Positions 42,925 to 52,417 of a stretch of 64,000 nucleotides of DNA are shown here, piece by piece (position 1 is the first letter of the stretch; the number at the start of each line of letters is the position of its first letter). The stretch spans positions 7,437,501 to 7,501,500 of the forward strand of contig NZ_CP011340.1 of NCBI RefSeq assembly GCF_001278075.1. Direction: 5' to 3'. Below the pieces are notes generated by a model, which did no database searches, had not been told where the DNA came from, and saw only the letters and a list, made by a program, of their open reading frames with translations. This DNA comes from Streptomyces pristinaespiralis. GTDB lineage: Bacteria; Actinomycetota; Actinomycetes; Streptomycetales; Streptomycetaceae. The translations under genes and the position numbers were made by a program.

Positions 42925-45528
42925 TTGTCCGCGCGACCCCATGCGCCCAGCCCCACCCGCCGCCGCGTCCTCGCCGCCACCGCCGCCGCGGCCGCCTCCA
43001 CCGTGGCGGCCGCGGTACCGGCGGTGGCCGCCGAGGCCCCGACCTCCGTCCCGGACGCCGCACCGCCGGCCGACACCGGCACCGGGTCCACAGCGGCCGT
43101 CGCACGGCCGGCGCTCGATCCGTTCCCGCTGACCGAGGTGCGGCTCCTTAAGAGCCCGTTCCTCGCCAACATGCGGCGCACCTGCGCCTACCTGCTGTTC
43201 GTCGACCCGGAGCGGCTGCTGCACACCTTCCGTCGCAATGTCGGACTGCCGTCGGGCGCGGAGCCGTGCGGCGGCTGGGAGGCCCCGGACGTCCTGCTGC
43301 GCGGTCACAGCACCGGCCATCTGCTCTCCGCGCTCGCCCAGGCCCACGCCAACACGGGCGACGACGCCTACGCGGAGAAGGCGCGACACCTGGTCGCGGC
43401 GCTCGCCGAGTGCCAGGCGCGGTCACCTGCCGCCGGATACCGCCCCGGCTATCTGTCCGCCTTCCCGGAGACGGTCTTCGACCAGCTCGAAGCCGGGGGA
43501 AAGCCCTGGGCGCCGTACTACACGCTGCACAAGATCATGGCCGGACTGCTCGACCAGTACCGGCTCAGCGGCAACGAGCAGGCCATGACCGTGCTGACGG
43601 CCATGGCGGACTGGGTGGACTCCCGCACGGCACCTCTCGCCCGCGACCGGATGCAGTCCCTGCTGCGGGTCGAATTCGGCGGGATGAACGAGGTGTTGAC
43701 GAACCTCTACCTGGAGACCGGCGACCCCGCCCGGCTGCGCACCGCGCGACGCTTCGACCACGAGGAGCTCTACGGGCCCCTCGCCGCAGGCCGCGACGAA
43801 CTCGCCGGCCGGCACGCCAACACCGAGATCCCCAAGGTCGTCGGCGCGGTGCGCAGTTACGAGGCCACGGGGGAGAAGCGCTACCTCGACATCGCGACCC
43901 ACTTCTGGCAGACGGTGGTCCGCCACCACTCGTACGCCATCGGGGGCAACTCCAACCAGGAGTTCTTCGGGCCTCCGGGTGAGATCGTCAGCAGGCTGTC
44001 CGAGGACACCTGCGAGAACTGCAACAGCTACAACATGCTCAAGCTCGGCCGGCAGCTCTTCCTGCACGACCCGTCCACCGCCGCGTACATGGACCACTAC
44101 GAGTGGACCCTCCTCAACCAGATGCTCGGCGAGCAGGACCCCGATTCCGAGCACGGCTTCGTCACCTACTACACCGGCCTGTGGGCCGGTTCGCGCCGGC
44201 AGCCCAAGGGCGGACTCGGCGCCGCTCCCGGCAGCTACAGCAGCGACTACGACAACTTCTCCTGCGACCACGGCACCGGCATGGAGACGCACACCAAGTT
44301 CGCCGACAGCATCTACTTCCGTTCCGCGGGCCCGGACGCCGACGCCCTGTACGTGAACCTGTTCATCCCCTCCGAAGTCACGTGGCAGCAGAAGGGGGTG
44401 ACGCTCCGCCAGGAAACCGGCCACCCCGAGACCGACCGCACCCGCCTCACCGTCACCTCGGGTGACGCGCGCTTCGCCCTGAAGATCCGGATCCCCGCGT
44501 GGCTCGCCGCCGTCGGTGACCGTGCCACGGTCCGGCTGAACGGCCGCCCGGCGGGCGCGCCCGCGAGACCGGGCACGTACCTCACGATCGAGCGCCGCTG
44601 GCGCCGCGGCGACACGGTGGAGCTGATCCTCCCCCGTGAACCGGTCTGGCAGGCCGCTCCCGACAATCCGCAGGTGCAGTCGCTTTCCTACGGTCCGGTC
44701 GTACTGGCCGGAGCGTACGGAGGCACCGAGCTCGCCACGATCCCCGACATCCGGCCGAAGACCCTGAAGCCGGTGGCAGGTGTCCCGCTGGAGTTCACCG
44801 CCGTGGCCGACGGCCGCGAGGTGGTGCTGCGCCCCTTCTACAAGATCCACCACCAGAACTACACCGTCTACTGGGCCGTCACCCCTCGGCCGGTCCGTGA
44901 ACGCGACATCGCCCACTACCCCCTCGACGAGGGCCGGGGCGCCACCGCGGCCGACGCCGCCGGGACCTTCCCCGCTGCCACGCTCGCCGCCGGCGCCTCC
45001 TGGACCTCTCACACCGCGGGCGCGGCGGTGCTGCTGGACGGGGCGGGCGGCCACGTCGCCCTTCCCGCCGCACTGCCCGCCGCACTGTCCGAGCTGACGA
45101 TCGCCGTCCGCGTCCGCGTCGACTCGCTCACCAACTCCGCCCGGGTATTCGACCTCGGCTTCCACAAGGGCACCTACCTGTTCCTCACGCCGCGCACCGG
45201 AGCCGGCCGGGCACGCGCCGCGATGAAGATCTCCGGCATGGAGGGCGAGGACGTGATCGACGCCGCCGGTCCCCTGCCGCAGGGCAGATGGGTCCATGTC
45301 GCCCTCACCCTGGGCGGCGGTACCGGCGTGCTGTACGTCGACGGAACCGAGGCCGGCCGCAATGCCGCCATGGCGATGAGCCCGCTGCTGCTCGGCGCCA
45401 CCACCCGTAACTACCTCGGCCGCTCGCAGAACCCCACGCACCCGTTCCTGCACGGCGCGATCGCCGACTTCCGGCTGCGCAACCGTGCCCTGTCGGCCGC
45501 CGAAGTGGCCGCGCTCGCCGCCCACTGA
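42925..45528 (+). CDS. Secreted GH127-like glycosidase with C-terminal LamG-like domain
   Basis: 867 residues from TTG 42925, chosen because GAAGGAG lies eight bases upstream and it precedes a Tat signal (TRRRVLAATAAAAASTVAAA). The catalytic (alpha/alpha)6 domain (about 60-620) has GGWEAPDVLLRGHSTGHLLSALA and ENCNSYNMLKLGRQLF, matching GH127/GH146 beta-L-arabinofuranosidases (DUF1680). Where that family usually has a Cys-Cys pair (nucleophile plus zinc ligand), this protein has SCDHGTGME: one Cys kept, one replaced by Asp. The C-terminus (about 660-865) is a LamG/concanavalin-type sandwich (WVHVALTLGGGTGVLYVDGTEAG). It may trim L-arabinose or another sugar from rhamnose-containing polymers. 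Confidence 0.85.
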   Translation: MSARPHAPSPTRRRVLAATAAAAASTVAAAVPAVAAEAPTSVPDAAPPADTGTGSTAAVARPALDPFPLTEVRLLKSPFLANMRRTCAYLLFVDPERLLHTFRRNVGLPSGAEPCGGWEAPDVLLRGHSTGHLLSALAQAHANTGDDAYAEKARHLVAALAECQARSPAAGYRPGYLSAFPETVFDQLEAGGKPWAPYYTLHKIMAGLLDQYRLSGNEQAMTVLTAMADWVDSRTAPLARDRMQSLLRVEFGGMNEVLTNLYLETGDPARLRTARRFDHEELYGPLAAGRDELAGRHANTEIPKVVGAVRSYEATGEKRYLDIATHFWQTVVRHHSYAIGGNSNQEFFGPPGEIVSRLSEDTCENCNSYNMLKLGRQLFLHDPSTAAYMDHYEWTLLNQMLGEQDPDSEHGFVTYYTGLWAGSRRQPKGGLGAAPGSYSSDYDNFSCDHGTGMETHTKFADSIYFRSAGPDADALYVNLFIPSEVTWQQKGVTLRQETGHPETDRTRLTVTSGDARFALKIRIPAWLAAVGDRATVRLNGRPAGAPARPGTYLTIERRWRRGDTVELILPREPVWQAAPDNPQVQSLSYGPVVLAGAYGGTELATIPDIRPKTLKPVAGVPLEFTAVADGREVVLRPFYKIHHQNYTVYWAVTPRPVRERDIAHYPLDEGRGATAADAAGTFPAATLAAGASWTSHTAGAAVLLDGAGGHVALPAALPAALSELTIAVRVRVDSLTNSARVFDLGFHKGTYLFLTPRTGAGRARAAMKISGMEGEDVIDAAGPLPQGRWVHVALTLGGGTGVLYVDGTEAGRNAAMAMSPLLLGATTRNYLGRSQNPTHPFLHGAIADFRLRNRALSAAEVAALAAH

Positions 45529-45581
45529 CGGCGCCCCGCCGGCGCCGCCCGGACGCGCCCGCCGGCAATCCACCCCGAACG

Positions 45582-48500
45582 ATGGAGTTTCCGTTGTACG
45601 AATCCGACCTGTCCAGACGCCGTTTCGTCGTCGCCGCGGGCGCGGCCGGAGCCGCCTTCGCCGTCGGCCTGCCCGGTGCCGGTACCGCCCACGCCGCGCG
45701 GCCCGAGGATGCGGCGGCCGCCAGGGGGAGCGGCTACGCCCCCGAGCACTTCGCCGACCCCCGCCGGGACAGCCGGCCGACGGTCTACTGGTACTGGAAC
45801 GGCACCGTCACGCCCGAACTCGTCGACGCCCAGATGGCCGACCTGCGCTCCAAGGGCATGTACGAGGTCATCGTCTTCCCCTTCGACAACGCCGAGATGC
45901 AGCCGGTGTTCTTCAGCGAGGAATGGTTCGGCATCGTCGGGCACGTCCTGCGCGTCGCCGAGCGCACCGGCATGCGCGTGTGGCTGTTCAACGACGACCA
46001 CTTCCCCAGCGGGCGTGCCGGTGAGTACATCGTCAAGGGCGGCACCGTCGGCTCCCGCACCTACGCCCCCCGGCCCGACCTGCGGCTCAAGGCGTTGTGG
46101 CGGTCCACCACCGTCGTCGAGGGGCCCGCGACCGCCGATCTCACCGCCACCACCGGCGTGGGCACCGACGCCGGCCGTCTGGTGGCCGACGCCGATGTCC
46201 TCGGCGGAGCCGCCGTGCTCGCCCGGGGGACGCAGTGGGCCGACCTCACCGTCACCGGCAGCGCCAAGGCCGAGCACGGCGCGGCCGGGCTCGTGGTCCG
46301 GGCCTCTGCGACCGGAACCGACGGCTACGCCGTGGAGTTCGACCAGACCGGCGTCGTCACGGTCCTGCGTCTCGCCGCCGGCGCGGCGCCGGTCGAACTG
46401 GCCCGCAGCAGCCGCACCGACGGATTCAACAGGACCAGGTTCCACACGCTCGCCGTCACCGTCCACGGTGACACCCTCGGCGTCACCCTCGACGGCAGGG
46501 ACAAGGCCACCGTCACCGACGGACACCACGCCGCCGGCAGCGTCGGCGTCCGCGCCGTCGACGCGCAGCGCGCCCTGTGGGAGAGCCTGACCGTCACCGC
46601 CGCCGACGGCACCACCCTGTACGCCCAGACCTTCGACGATCCCGCCTGCGCCGGCGACTTCCCGGCCCGCCCGCAGACCGAGGGCACCGCCGTGCCCGTC
46701 GCCGCCGTCGCCCGTCCCGTCGGCGCCACGGGAACGGACCGGATCGTGGAACTCACCGCGGACCTCCGGGCCGGAAGGGCCTGGCAGGTCCCCGCGGGCC
46801 GCTGGCAGATCGACGTGTTCGGCGGCAGCCCGCTGATCGACGACAGCCAGGGCTACAGCCGCAGCTACGTCGACCTGCTGGACGACGAGCCCGTCGACCT
46901 GTTCCTCGACATGGTGCCGGGGGAGTACCACCGCCGGTTCGGCCGCTACTTCGGCAACGTCGTACCGGGATTCTGGGACGACGAGCCGTACTTCGCCTCC
47001 GCAGAGGCCCACTTCAAGCGTTTCCCCTGGTCGCCGGCGCTCGAGGACGCGCTCCGCGCCGTCGGCGTCGAGCCCGGCACCGCGTACGCCTCGGCCTTCG
47101 ACGACCTCGGACGCGACGGCCGCATCGCCCGCGGCCGGTACTGGCAGGCCGTCTCCGACCGTTTCGCCGCCTACTTCGAGAAGCAGTCCCGCTGGTACGA
47201 GAAGCGGCACGTCGCCCTTGTCACCAACCCCCTGTACGACGAGACGTCACCCTCCAAGCGCATCGCCTCCACGGGTGACCTGCACAAGGTCCACCAGTGG
47301 GCGCAGGTCCCCGGCGGCGACATCATCACCGCCGAGTACGTGGCCGGCGAGCCGACGATGATTCCGCGCAACCCGGTGAGCGTCGCGCACCAGATGGGCC
47401 GCGAACGCGCCCTGCTCGAGGCCTTCGGCAACATGGGCTGGCAGGTCGCGCCCGACTTCGCCCGCGCCCTCGTGGGCGCCAACGCCGCCCGCGGCATCAA
47501 CCTCACCGTGCTGCACGCCCTGTGGACCGACGAGACCCGGGTGTTCTTCCCGCCGCCGTTCGGCCCGCGCGCCCCCTGGTGGTGGGCCATGGAACCGCTC
47601 GCCGACTGGATCGGCCGGGTCATGGAGGTCGCGCGCGGCACGTCCGCCGCGCGGACGGCGATCGTCCAGCCGCAGCGGGCGGCCGAGCAGTGGCGCGGTA
47701 CCGAGAAGCAGGGCGCCGTCGACAGCGCGCTGAGCGACGCCGCGTACGCGCTGGAGAGCGCCCAGGTCGACTTCGACCTCGTCCACGAGGGAGCGCTCAG
47801 CGGCGACCGCGGGCTGCTGGCCCACGCCGTCACCCGCGGCGGCCGGCTCAGCGTCGGCGAGGCCCACTACGACCTGGTCGTCCTGCCGCTCACCCCGACG
47901 CTCGACGCGGCCGCCGTGAAGACCCTCACGGCGTTCGTACGCGGCGGCGGCACCGTCGTCGCCGTCGGGGACCTTCCCCGCCACGAGGCGAACGGCAGCG
48001 ACCGCGGCCTGGAACGGGCGCTGTCCGCGCTCTTCGGCGACACAGCGCCCGGCAGCCGCCGAACCGGCGCCGGCACGGCCGTACGCGTCACCGACGCCGC
48101 CGGCCTGCGGGAGGCCGCACACGCTGCCGGAGTCGCCGCCGCCGTGCTCGAACCGCCCGCAGGCGCCGTCAGGATCCTGCGCACCGCCCGCGGCAAGGAC
48201 ATGGCCTTCCTCGTCAACAACGAGAGCGGACAGGCCGTCGAGACGGTCGCCGCACTGCCGGCCGACGGCGTCCCGGAACTGTGGGACCCCGCCACCGGCG
48301 TCGCGCGGCCCGCGCCCGTGTACCGCCGCGACCGGGGAGGGAAGGGCGTCCGGCTGCCGCTGCGCCTGCGCCCCTACGAGACCGTCGCGATCGTCGTCCG
48401 CCCCTCCACCCGGCCCGGCGCCCACCTCACCGACGCGGCCCTGCCCGTGGAGGACGTCACCGCGGGGAGGAACACCCTGCACGTCACCGCCGTCGCCGAC

Positions 48501-48998
48501 GCGCCCGGCAGCTACCCGCTGGCGGGCACCGACGACCGGCACACCTACCGCGGCACCGCCGAGGTCACCGGCCCGCTGCACGCCGTGGAGCTGGGCGGCG
48601 ACTGGACGCTGACCCTCGAGAAGGAAGGCGCCACGCCCGTCACCCGACCCCTCGGCAGCTGGACCGACCTCGACCCGCTGTTCTCCGGCAGCGGTACGTA
48701 CACGACCACCGTCGACCTCGACGCGGCCACGCTCGACGGGCGCGGCTTCCGCCTCGACCTCGGCCAGGTGCGCGAGGTCGCGGCCGTCACCGTCAACGGC
48801 ACCGAACTGCCGCCGCTGCTGTGGAGTCCGTACATCACCGACGTGACCGACGTCCTGCGCCCCGGACGGAACACCGTCGGCGTCCGCGTCTCCAACACCC
48901 TGTCCAACGAACGCAGGAAGCCGCTCCCGTCGGGACTGCTCGGCCCCGTGACGCTGCGGCCGTACCGCCGCGTCACGGCCGTCCTGAACCGTGTCTGA
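45582..48998 (+). CDS. Secreted GH106-like glycosidase with inserted jelly-roll domain
   Basis: 1138 residues; second gene of the glycosidase operon, 53 bp after the first. Tat signal LSRRRFVVAAGAAGAAFAVGL, then TVYWYWNGTVTPELVDAQMADLRSKGMYEVIVFPF, a GH106-type barrel entry. A concanavalin-like insertion (about 200-360: DLTVTGSAKAEHGAAGLVV, YAVEFDQTGVVTVLRL) interrupts the catalytic part. A C-terminal galactose-binding-like domain (about 1000-1130) has TVDLDAATLDGRGFRLDLGQV and RPGRNTVGVRVSNTL. No ribosome site precedes ATG 45582; TTG 45594, with ATGGAG six bases upstream, may be the real start, as in the preceding gene. Confidence 0.83.
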   Translation: MEFPLYESDLSRRRFVVAAGAAGAAFAVGLPGAGTAHAARPEDAAAARGSGYAPEHFADPRRDSRPTVYWYWNGTVTPELVDAQMADLRSKGMYEVIVFPFDNAEMQPVFFSEEWFGIVGHVLRVAERTGMRVWLFNDDHFPSGRAGEYIVKGGTVGSRTYAPRPDLRLKALWRSTTVVEGPATADLTATTGVGTDAGRLVADADVLGGAAVLARGTQWADLTVTGSAKAEHGAAGLVVRASATGTDGYAVEFDQTGVVTVLRLAAGAAPVELARSSRTDGFNRTRFHTLAVTVHGDTLGVTLDGRDKATVTDGHHAAGSVGVRAVDAQRALWESLTVTAADGTTLYAQTFDDPACAGDFPARPQTEGTAVPVAAVARPVGATGTDRIVELTADLRAGRAWQVPAGRWQIDVFGGSPLIDDSQGYSRSYVDLLDDEPVDLFLDMVPGEYHRRFGRYFGNVVPGFWDDEPYFASAEAHFKRFPWSPALEDALRAVGVEPGTAYASAFDDLGRDGRIARGRYWQAVSDRFAAYFEKQSRWYEKRHVALVTNPLYDETSPSKRIASTGDLHKVHQWAQVPGGDIITAEYVAGEPTMIPRNPVSVAHQMGRERALLEAFGNMGWQVAPDFARALVGANAARGINLTVLHALWTDETRVFFPPPFGPRAPWWWAMEPLADWIGRVMEVARGTSAARTAIVQPQRAAEQWRGTEKQGAVDSALSDAAYALESAQVDFDLVHEGALSGDRGLLAHAVTRGGRLSVGEAHYDLVVLPLTPTLDAAAVKTLTAFVRGGGTVVAVGDLPRHEANGSDRGLERALSALFGDTAPGSRRTGAGTAVRVTDAAGLREAAHAAGVAAAVLEPPAGAVRILRTARGKDMAFLVNNESGQAVETVAALPADGVPELWDPATGVARPAPVYRRDRGGKGVRLPLRLRPYETVAIVVRPSTRPGAHLTDAALPVEDVTAGRNTLHVTAVADAPGSYPLAGTDDRHTYRGTAEVTGPLHAVELGGDWTLTLEKEGATPVTRPLGSWTDLDPLFSGSGTYTTTVDLDAATLDGRGFRLDLGQVREVAAVTVNGTELPPLLWSPYITDVTDVLRPGRNTVGVRVSNTLSNERRKPLPSGLLGPVTLRPYRRVTAVLNRV

Positions 48999-49038
48999 CC
49001 CGGCCGTGTCCCACCCCGCACCCGCAAGGAGCACCACC

Positions 49039-52000
49039 ATGAGCAGAGCTCTCACCCGGCGCGCCCGCCGGCGCCCCGCACTCCTCGTCGCCTCCGGCCT
49101 CACCGCGCTGGTCACCGTACTGCCGTCGGCCGTCACCGCCGACGCGAAGGCCCCCGCCCGCATCACCCCCGTCGAGCTGCGCACCCAGCACCTCACGCAG
49201 GCCCTCGGCATCGACGACACGACGCCGTATCTGAGCTGGAGCACCACCAGCCGGGCCAGAGGTGTCGTCCAGTCCGCCTACCGGGTCCAGGCGGCCACCT
49301 CCCTGAGCCGGCTCCGGCAGGGCAGACCCGACCTGTGGGACTCCGGCAAGGTCGCCTCCGGCGTTCCCCGAGCCACCTACGCCGGCAAGGAACTCGGCTC
49401 CCGCAGCCGCGTGTACTGGCGCGTCATGCTCTGGTCCGGCGACAACGGCAGGGACTCCGGCTGGAGCGACGCCGCCGTCTTCGAGACCGGCCTGACGAAG
49501 CAGCAGGACTGGGACGCCGACTGGATCACCCACCCCGACTGGCAGCTGAGCAGGCGCACCGTCGAGCCCGTGATCGTCGATCTGCCGCGCACCACCGCCC
49601 GTTACGTCCGCCTCGACGTCACGAGGCTCGGGCTGCCGCTCGCCGACGACTTTCCCGCGCGGTCCTGGCGCCTCCAGCTCGGCGAGATCGACGTACGCGA
49701 CTCCGGGACCGGCACCGCCGGTCTCGCGAAGGGCGCCGTCGTGACCGCCTCCGAGACCGGCACGGTCCGCAAGACGTGGGAGCCGGCCCTCGCCGTCGAC
49801 GGTCTGCCCAACAGCGCGCTGCAGACGGCCGCCGGATACTCGAGCGCCCCGCACACCGGGCCCGACGTGTCCGACGCGCCCGTCGTGCTCACCCTCGACC
49901 TCAAGTCCGCCAAGACCTTCGACCAGGTCGCGCTCTACCCGCGGGCCGACGTCCTCACCGACGACGGACGCGTCCCGCACTTCCCCGTCGACTACACCCT
50001 TTCCACCGGCGACTCGGCCGGCGGCCCGTTCGCCCGCGCTGCCCGGGTCACCGGACAGCAGCCGCCGAAGCCGTACCTCCCGGCCGGACTGCCGCTGATC
50101 GCCAAGGACTTCACGCTGCCGAAGGACGTGCGCAGGGCGCGGCTGTACGTGTCCGGCCTCGGTGTCTACGACGCGAGCATCAACGGCGAGCCCGTCGGCG
50201 ACGCCGTCCTCGAGCCGGCCAACACGGACTTCGCAGAACGCGTCCAGTACGCCACCTACGACGTGACCGAGCGGCTGCGCGCAGGACACAACACCATCGG
50301 TGTCGAACTGGGCAACGGCATGTCGAACGTGGTGAGCACCGCCGACCGCTACCGCAAGCTGTACGGAAACCTCAGCGACCCGGGGCTCGTCGCCCAGCTG
50401 GAGATCACGCTCGCCGACGGCACCGTGCGCCGTGTGAGCAGCGGCAGCGACTGGCGTACCACCCTCGGTCCGACCACCTCCTCCAACTGGTACGGCGGCG
50501 AGGACCACGACGCCCGCCGCGAGATCCCGGACTGGAACAAGCCGCAAGGAAACCGCGGTTCATGGAAGGAGGCCGCCACCGTGTCCGGCCCGGGCACGGC
50601 GGAGAAGCCCGCCCTCCTCAGCGCCCGCGAGACGGAACCGATCCGCGTCATCGAGACCCTCACGGGCAAGGAGGTCGAGGAGGCGGCCGAAGGCAGCCGG
50701 ATCTTCGACATCGGCCGGAACATCGCCGGCTGGCCCGAGATCACCGTCTCGGCACCGGCCGGCACCGACATCCGCATCCTGCCCGCGGAAAGCCTCAAGG
50801 ACGGCCACGCCTTCCAGTCCATCAGCAACGTCGGCGGACCCCTGTGGGACACCTACACCACCCGGGGCGACGGCGCGGAGACCTGGCACCCGAAGTTCAG
50901 CTACCACGGCTTCCGTTACCTCGAGCTCAAGGGACTGCCCGAAGGCGCGAGTGTCACCGTCCGCGGCAAGGTCCTGCACACCGACAACGTCTCCGCCGGT
51001 GACTTCACCAGCTCGAACCAGCTCGTCAACGGCATCCACTCGATCATCCGCCGTGCCGTCGAGGGCAACATGATGAGCGTCCTCACCGACTGCCCGAGCC
51101 GCGAGAAGCTCGGCTGGCTGGAGCAGAACCAGCTGCTGTTCCCCACGCTCACCGGCAATTACGACATGGAGGCCTACTTCCGCAAGCTCGTGCGCGACAT
51201 GTCCGACGCACAGACCGAGGAGGGGCTGATCCCGAGCACCGTCCCCGAATACACGAACCTGCCGGGCGGCTACCGCAACGACGCCAACTGGGGCGGCGCC
51301 TTCGTCCTCGTGCCCTGGCAGCTCTACACCACCTACGGCGACCGGGACACGCTCACCACGTACTACCCGCAGATGAAGGAGTACGTGGCCTTCCTGGAAC
51401 AGAAGGTCCAGGGCGGCATCCTCGACTACGGCCTCGGCGACTGGTTCACCCCCGACCGGACCTTCCCGCGGGCGGTGGCCGGCACCTACGGGTACTGGCG
51501 GGTCGTCGACGGGCTCAGCCGCATCGCCGAGGTCCTGGGCGACCAGGAGGGCGCGGCGGTCTACCGTGCCAAGGCCGACGCCAGTGCCGAGGCACTGACC
51601 GCCAGGTTCTACGACCAGGAGTCCGGGACCTTCGGAGGCGGCGGCCACGGCGCGGAGGCCCTCGCCCTCGACATGGGAGCCGTCCCCGACGGTGAACGCG
51701 CCCGCCTTCTCGACCACTTCGTCGGAAGCGTCGAGGAGGCCGGCCACCACCTGGTCCTCGGCGAGATCTCGCTCCCGGCGGCCTTCCGCGTCCTCACCGA
51801 GGCCGGCCGCGACGACATCATCCACAAGATCGCCACGCAGACCACCAGCCCGAGCTACGGCTACCAGGTCCTGAACGGCAACACCACGCTCGGCGAGTCC
51901 TGGGACGGCGGCCCCGGCCAGTCCCAGAACCACTTCATGCTCGGCGCCATCGACTCCTGGTTCACCGACCGGGTCGCCGGAATCGAGCAGGCCCCCGGCT

Positions 52001-52320
52001 CCATCGGCTACCGCAGACTGCTCATCGACCCGGCCGTCGTCGGTGACCTCACCTCCGCCTCGGGTTCCTACCGCACCCCGTACGGCACCGCTAGCACCGA
52101 CTGGCAGCGCGACGGCGACCGCTACCGGCTGCGGCTGACGGTGCCCGCCGGCAGCACGGCAGAGGTACGCGTGCCGTTCACCTCGGGCGACGTCACCGCC
52201 CCGGACGGTGCGGAGCTGCTGCGGACCGAGCAGGGCGAGGCGGTCTACGAGATCGGCTCCGGTGACTGGACCTTCACCTCGGTGTACGCCGCCGGCGACC
52301 TGCCGCCCGGGCAGAGGTAG
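49039..52320 (+). CDS. Secreted GH78 alpha-L-rhamnosidase
   Basis: 1093 residues from ATG 49039 with AAGGAG upstream; third gene of the operon. Signal sequence RRARRRPALLVASGLTALVTVLP, then the Bac_rhamnosid_N module, a discoidin-like insertion (about 215-330), the beta-sandwich with YVSGLGVYDASINGEPVGDAVLEP, the (alpha/alpha)6 catalytic domain and a C-terminal sandwich. Catalytic region: VLTDCPSREKLGWLEQNQL contains the acid Glu, and TTLGESWDG the likely base Glu. Releases terminal alpha-L-rhamnose from pectic polymers or flavonoid glycosides. A strong terminator follows. Confidence 0.92.
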   Translation: MSRALTRRARRRPALLVASGLTALVTVLPSAVTADAKAPARITPVELRTQHLTQALGIDDTTPYLSWSTTSRARGVVQSAYRVQAATSLSRLRQGRPDLWDSGKVASGVPRATYAGKELGSRSRVYWRVMLWSGDNGRDSGWSDAAVFETGLTKQQDWDADWITHPDWQLSRRTVEPVIVDLPRTTARYVRLDVTRLGLPLADDFPARSWRLQLGEIDVRDSGTGTAGLAKGAVVTASETGTVRKTWEPALAVDGLPNSALQTAAGYSSAPHTGPDVSDAPVVLTLDLKSAKTFDQVALYPRADVLTDDGRVPHFPVDYTLSTGDSAGGPFARAARVTGQQPPKPYLPAGLPLIAKDFTLPKDVRRARLYVSGLGVYDASINGEPVGDAVLEPANTDFAERVQYATYDVTERLRAGHNTIGVELGNGMSNVVSTADRYRKLYGNLSDPGLVAQLEITLADGTVRRVSSGSDWRTTLGPTTSSNWYGGEDHDARREIPDWNKPQGNRGSWKEAATVSGPGTAEKPALLSARETEPIRVIETLTGKEVEEAAEGSRIFDIGRNIAGWPEITVSAPAGTDIRILPAESLKDGHAFQSISNVGGPLWDTYTTRGDGAETWHPKFSYHGFRYLELKGLPEGASVTVRGKVLHTDNVSAGDFTSSNQLVNGIHSIIRRAVEGNMMSVLTDCPSREKLGWLEQNQLLFPTLTGNYDMEAYFRKLVRDMSDAQTEEGLIPSTVPEYTNLPGGYRNDANWGGAFVLVPWQLYTTYGDRDTLTTYYPQMKEYVAFLEQKVQGGILDYGLGDWFTPDRTFPRAVAGTYGYWRVVDGLSRIAEVLGDQEGAAVYRAKADASAEALTARFYDQESGTFGGGGHGAEALALDMGAVPDGERARLLDHFVGSVEEAGHHLVLGEISLPAAFRVLTEAGRDDIIHKIATQTTSPSYGYQVLNGNTTLGESWDGGPGQSQNHFMLGAIDSWFTDRVAGIEQAPGSIGYRRLLIDPAVVGDLTSASGSYRTPYGTASTDWQRDGDRYRLRLTVPAGSTAEVRVPFTSGDVTAPDGAELLRTEQGEAVYEIGSGDWTFTSVYAAGDLPPGQR

Positions 52321-52328
52321 CAGGCAGC

Positions 52329-52364
52329 AAGAGCCGGACCGGGCGTCGGCCCGGTCCGGCTCTT
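52329..52364. terminator. Strong bidirectional hairpin terminator
   Basis: A perfect 16-bp stem (AAGAGCCGGACCGGGC with GCCCGGTCCGGCTCTT) and GTCG loop, with A and T runs on either side, between the convergent GH78 and LacI genes. Confidence 0.9.
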
Positions 52365-52417
52365 TGCGTTCTTCCTTCCGCCGGCCCGACACCGGCCCGC
52401 AAGAATGCGCAGGGGCG

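Noticed and set aside
43423..45573. A 716-codon open frame antisense to the GH127-like gene, and similar long antisense frames at 60243-62522, 47247-49247 and 50560-52503
   Set aside because: Long antisense frames are expected in high-G+C DNA. Their products are Arg/Gly/Ala/Val-rich without domains, while the opposite strand encodes well-defined enzymes.
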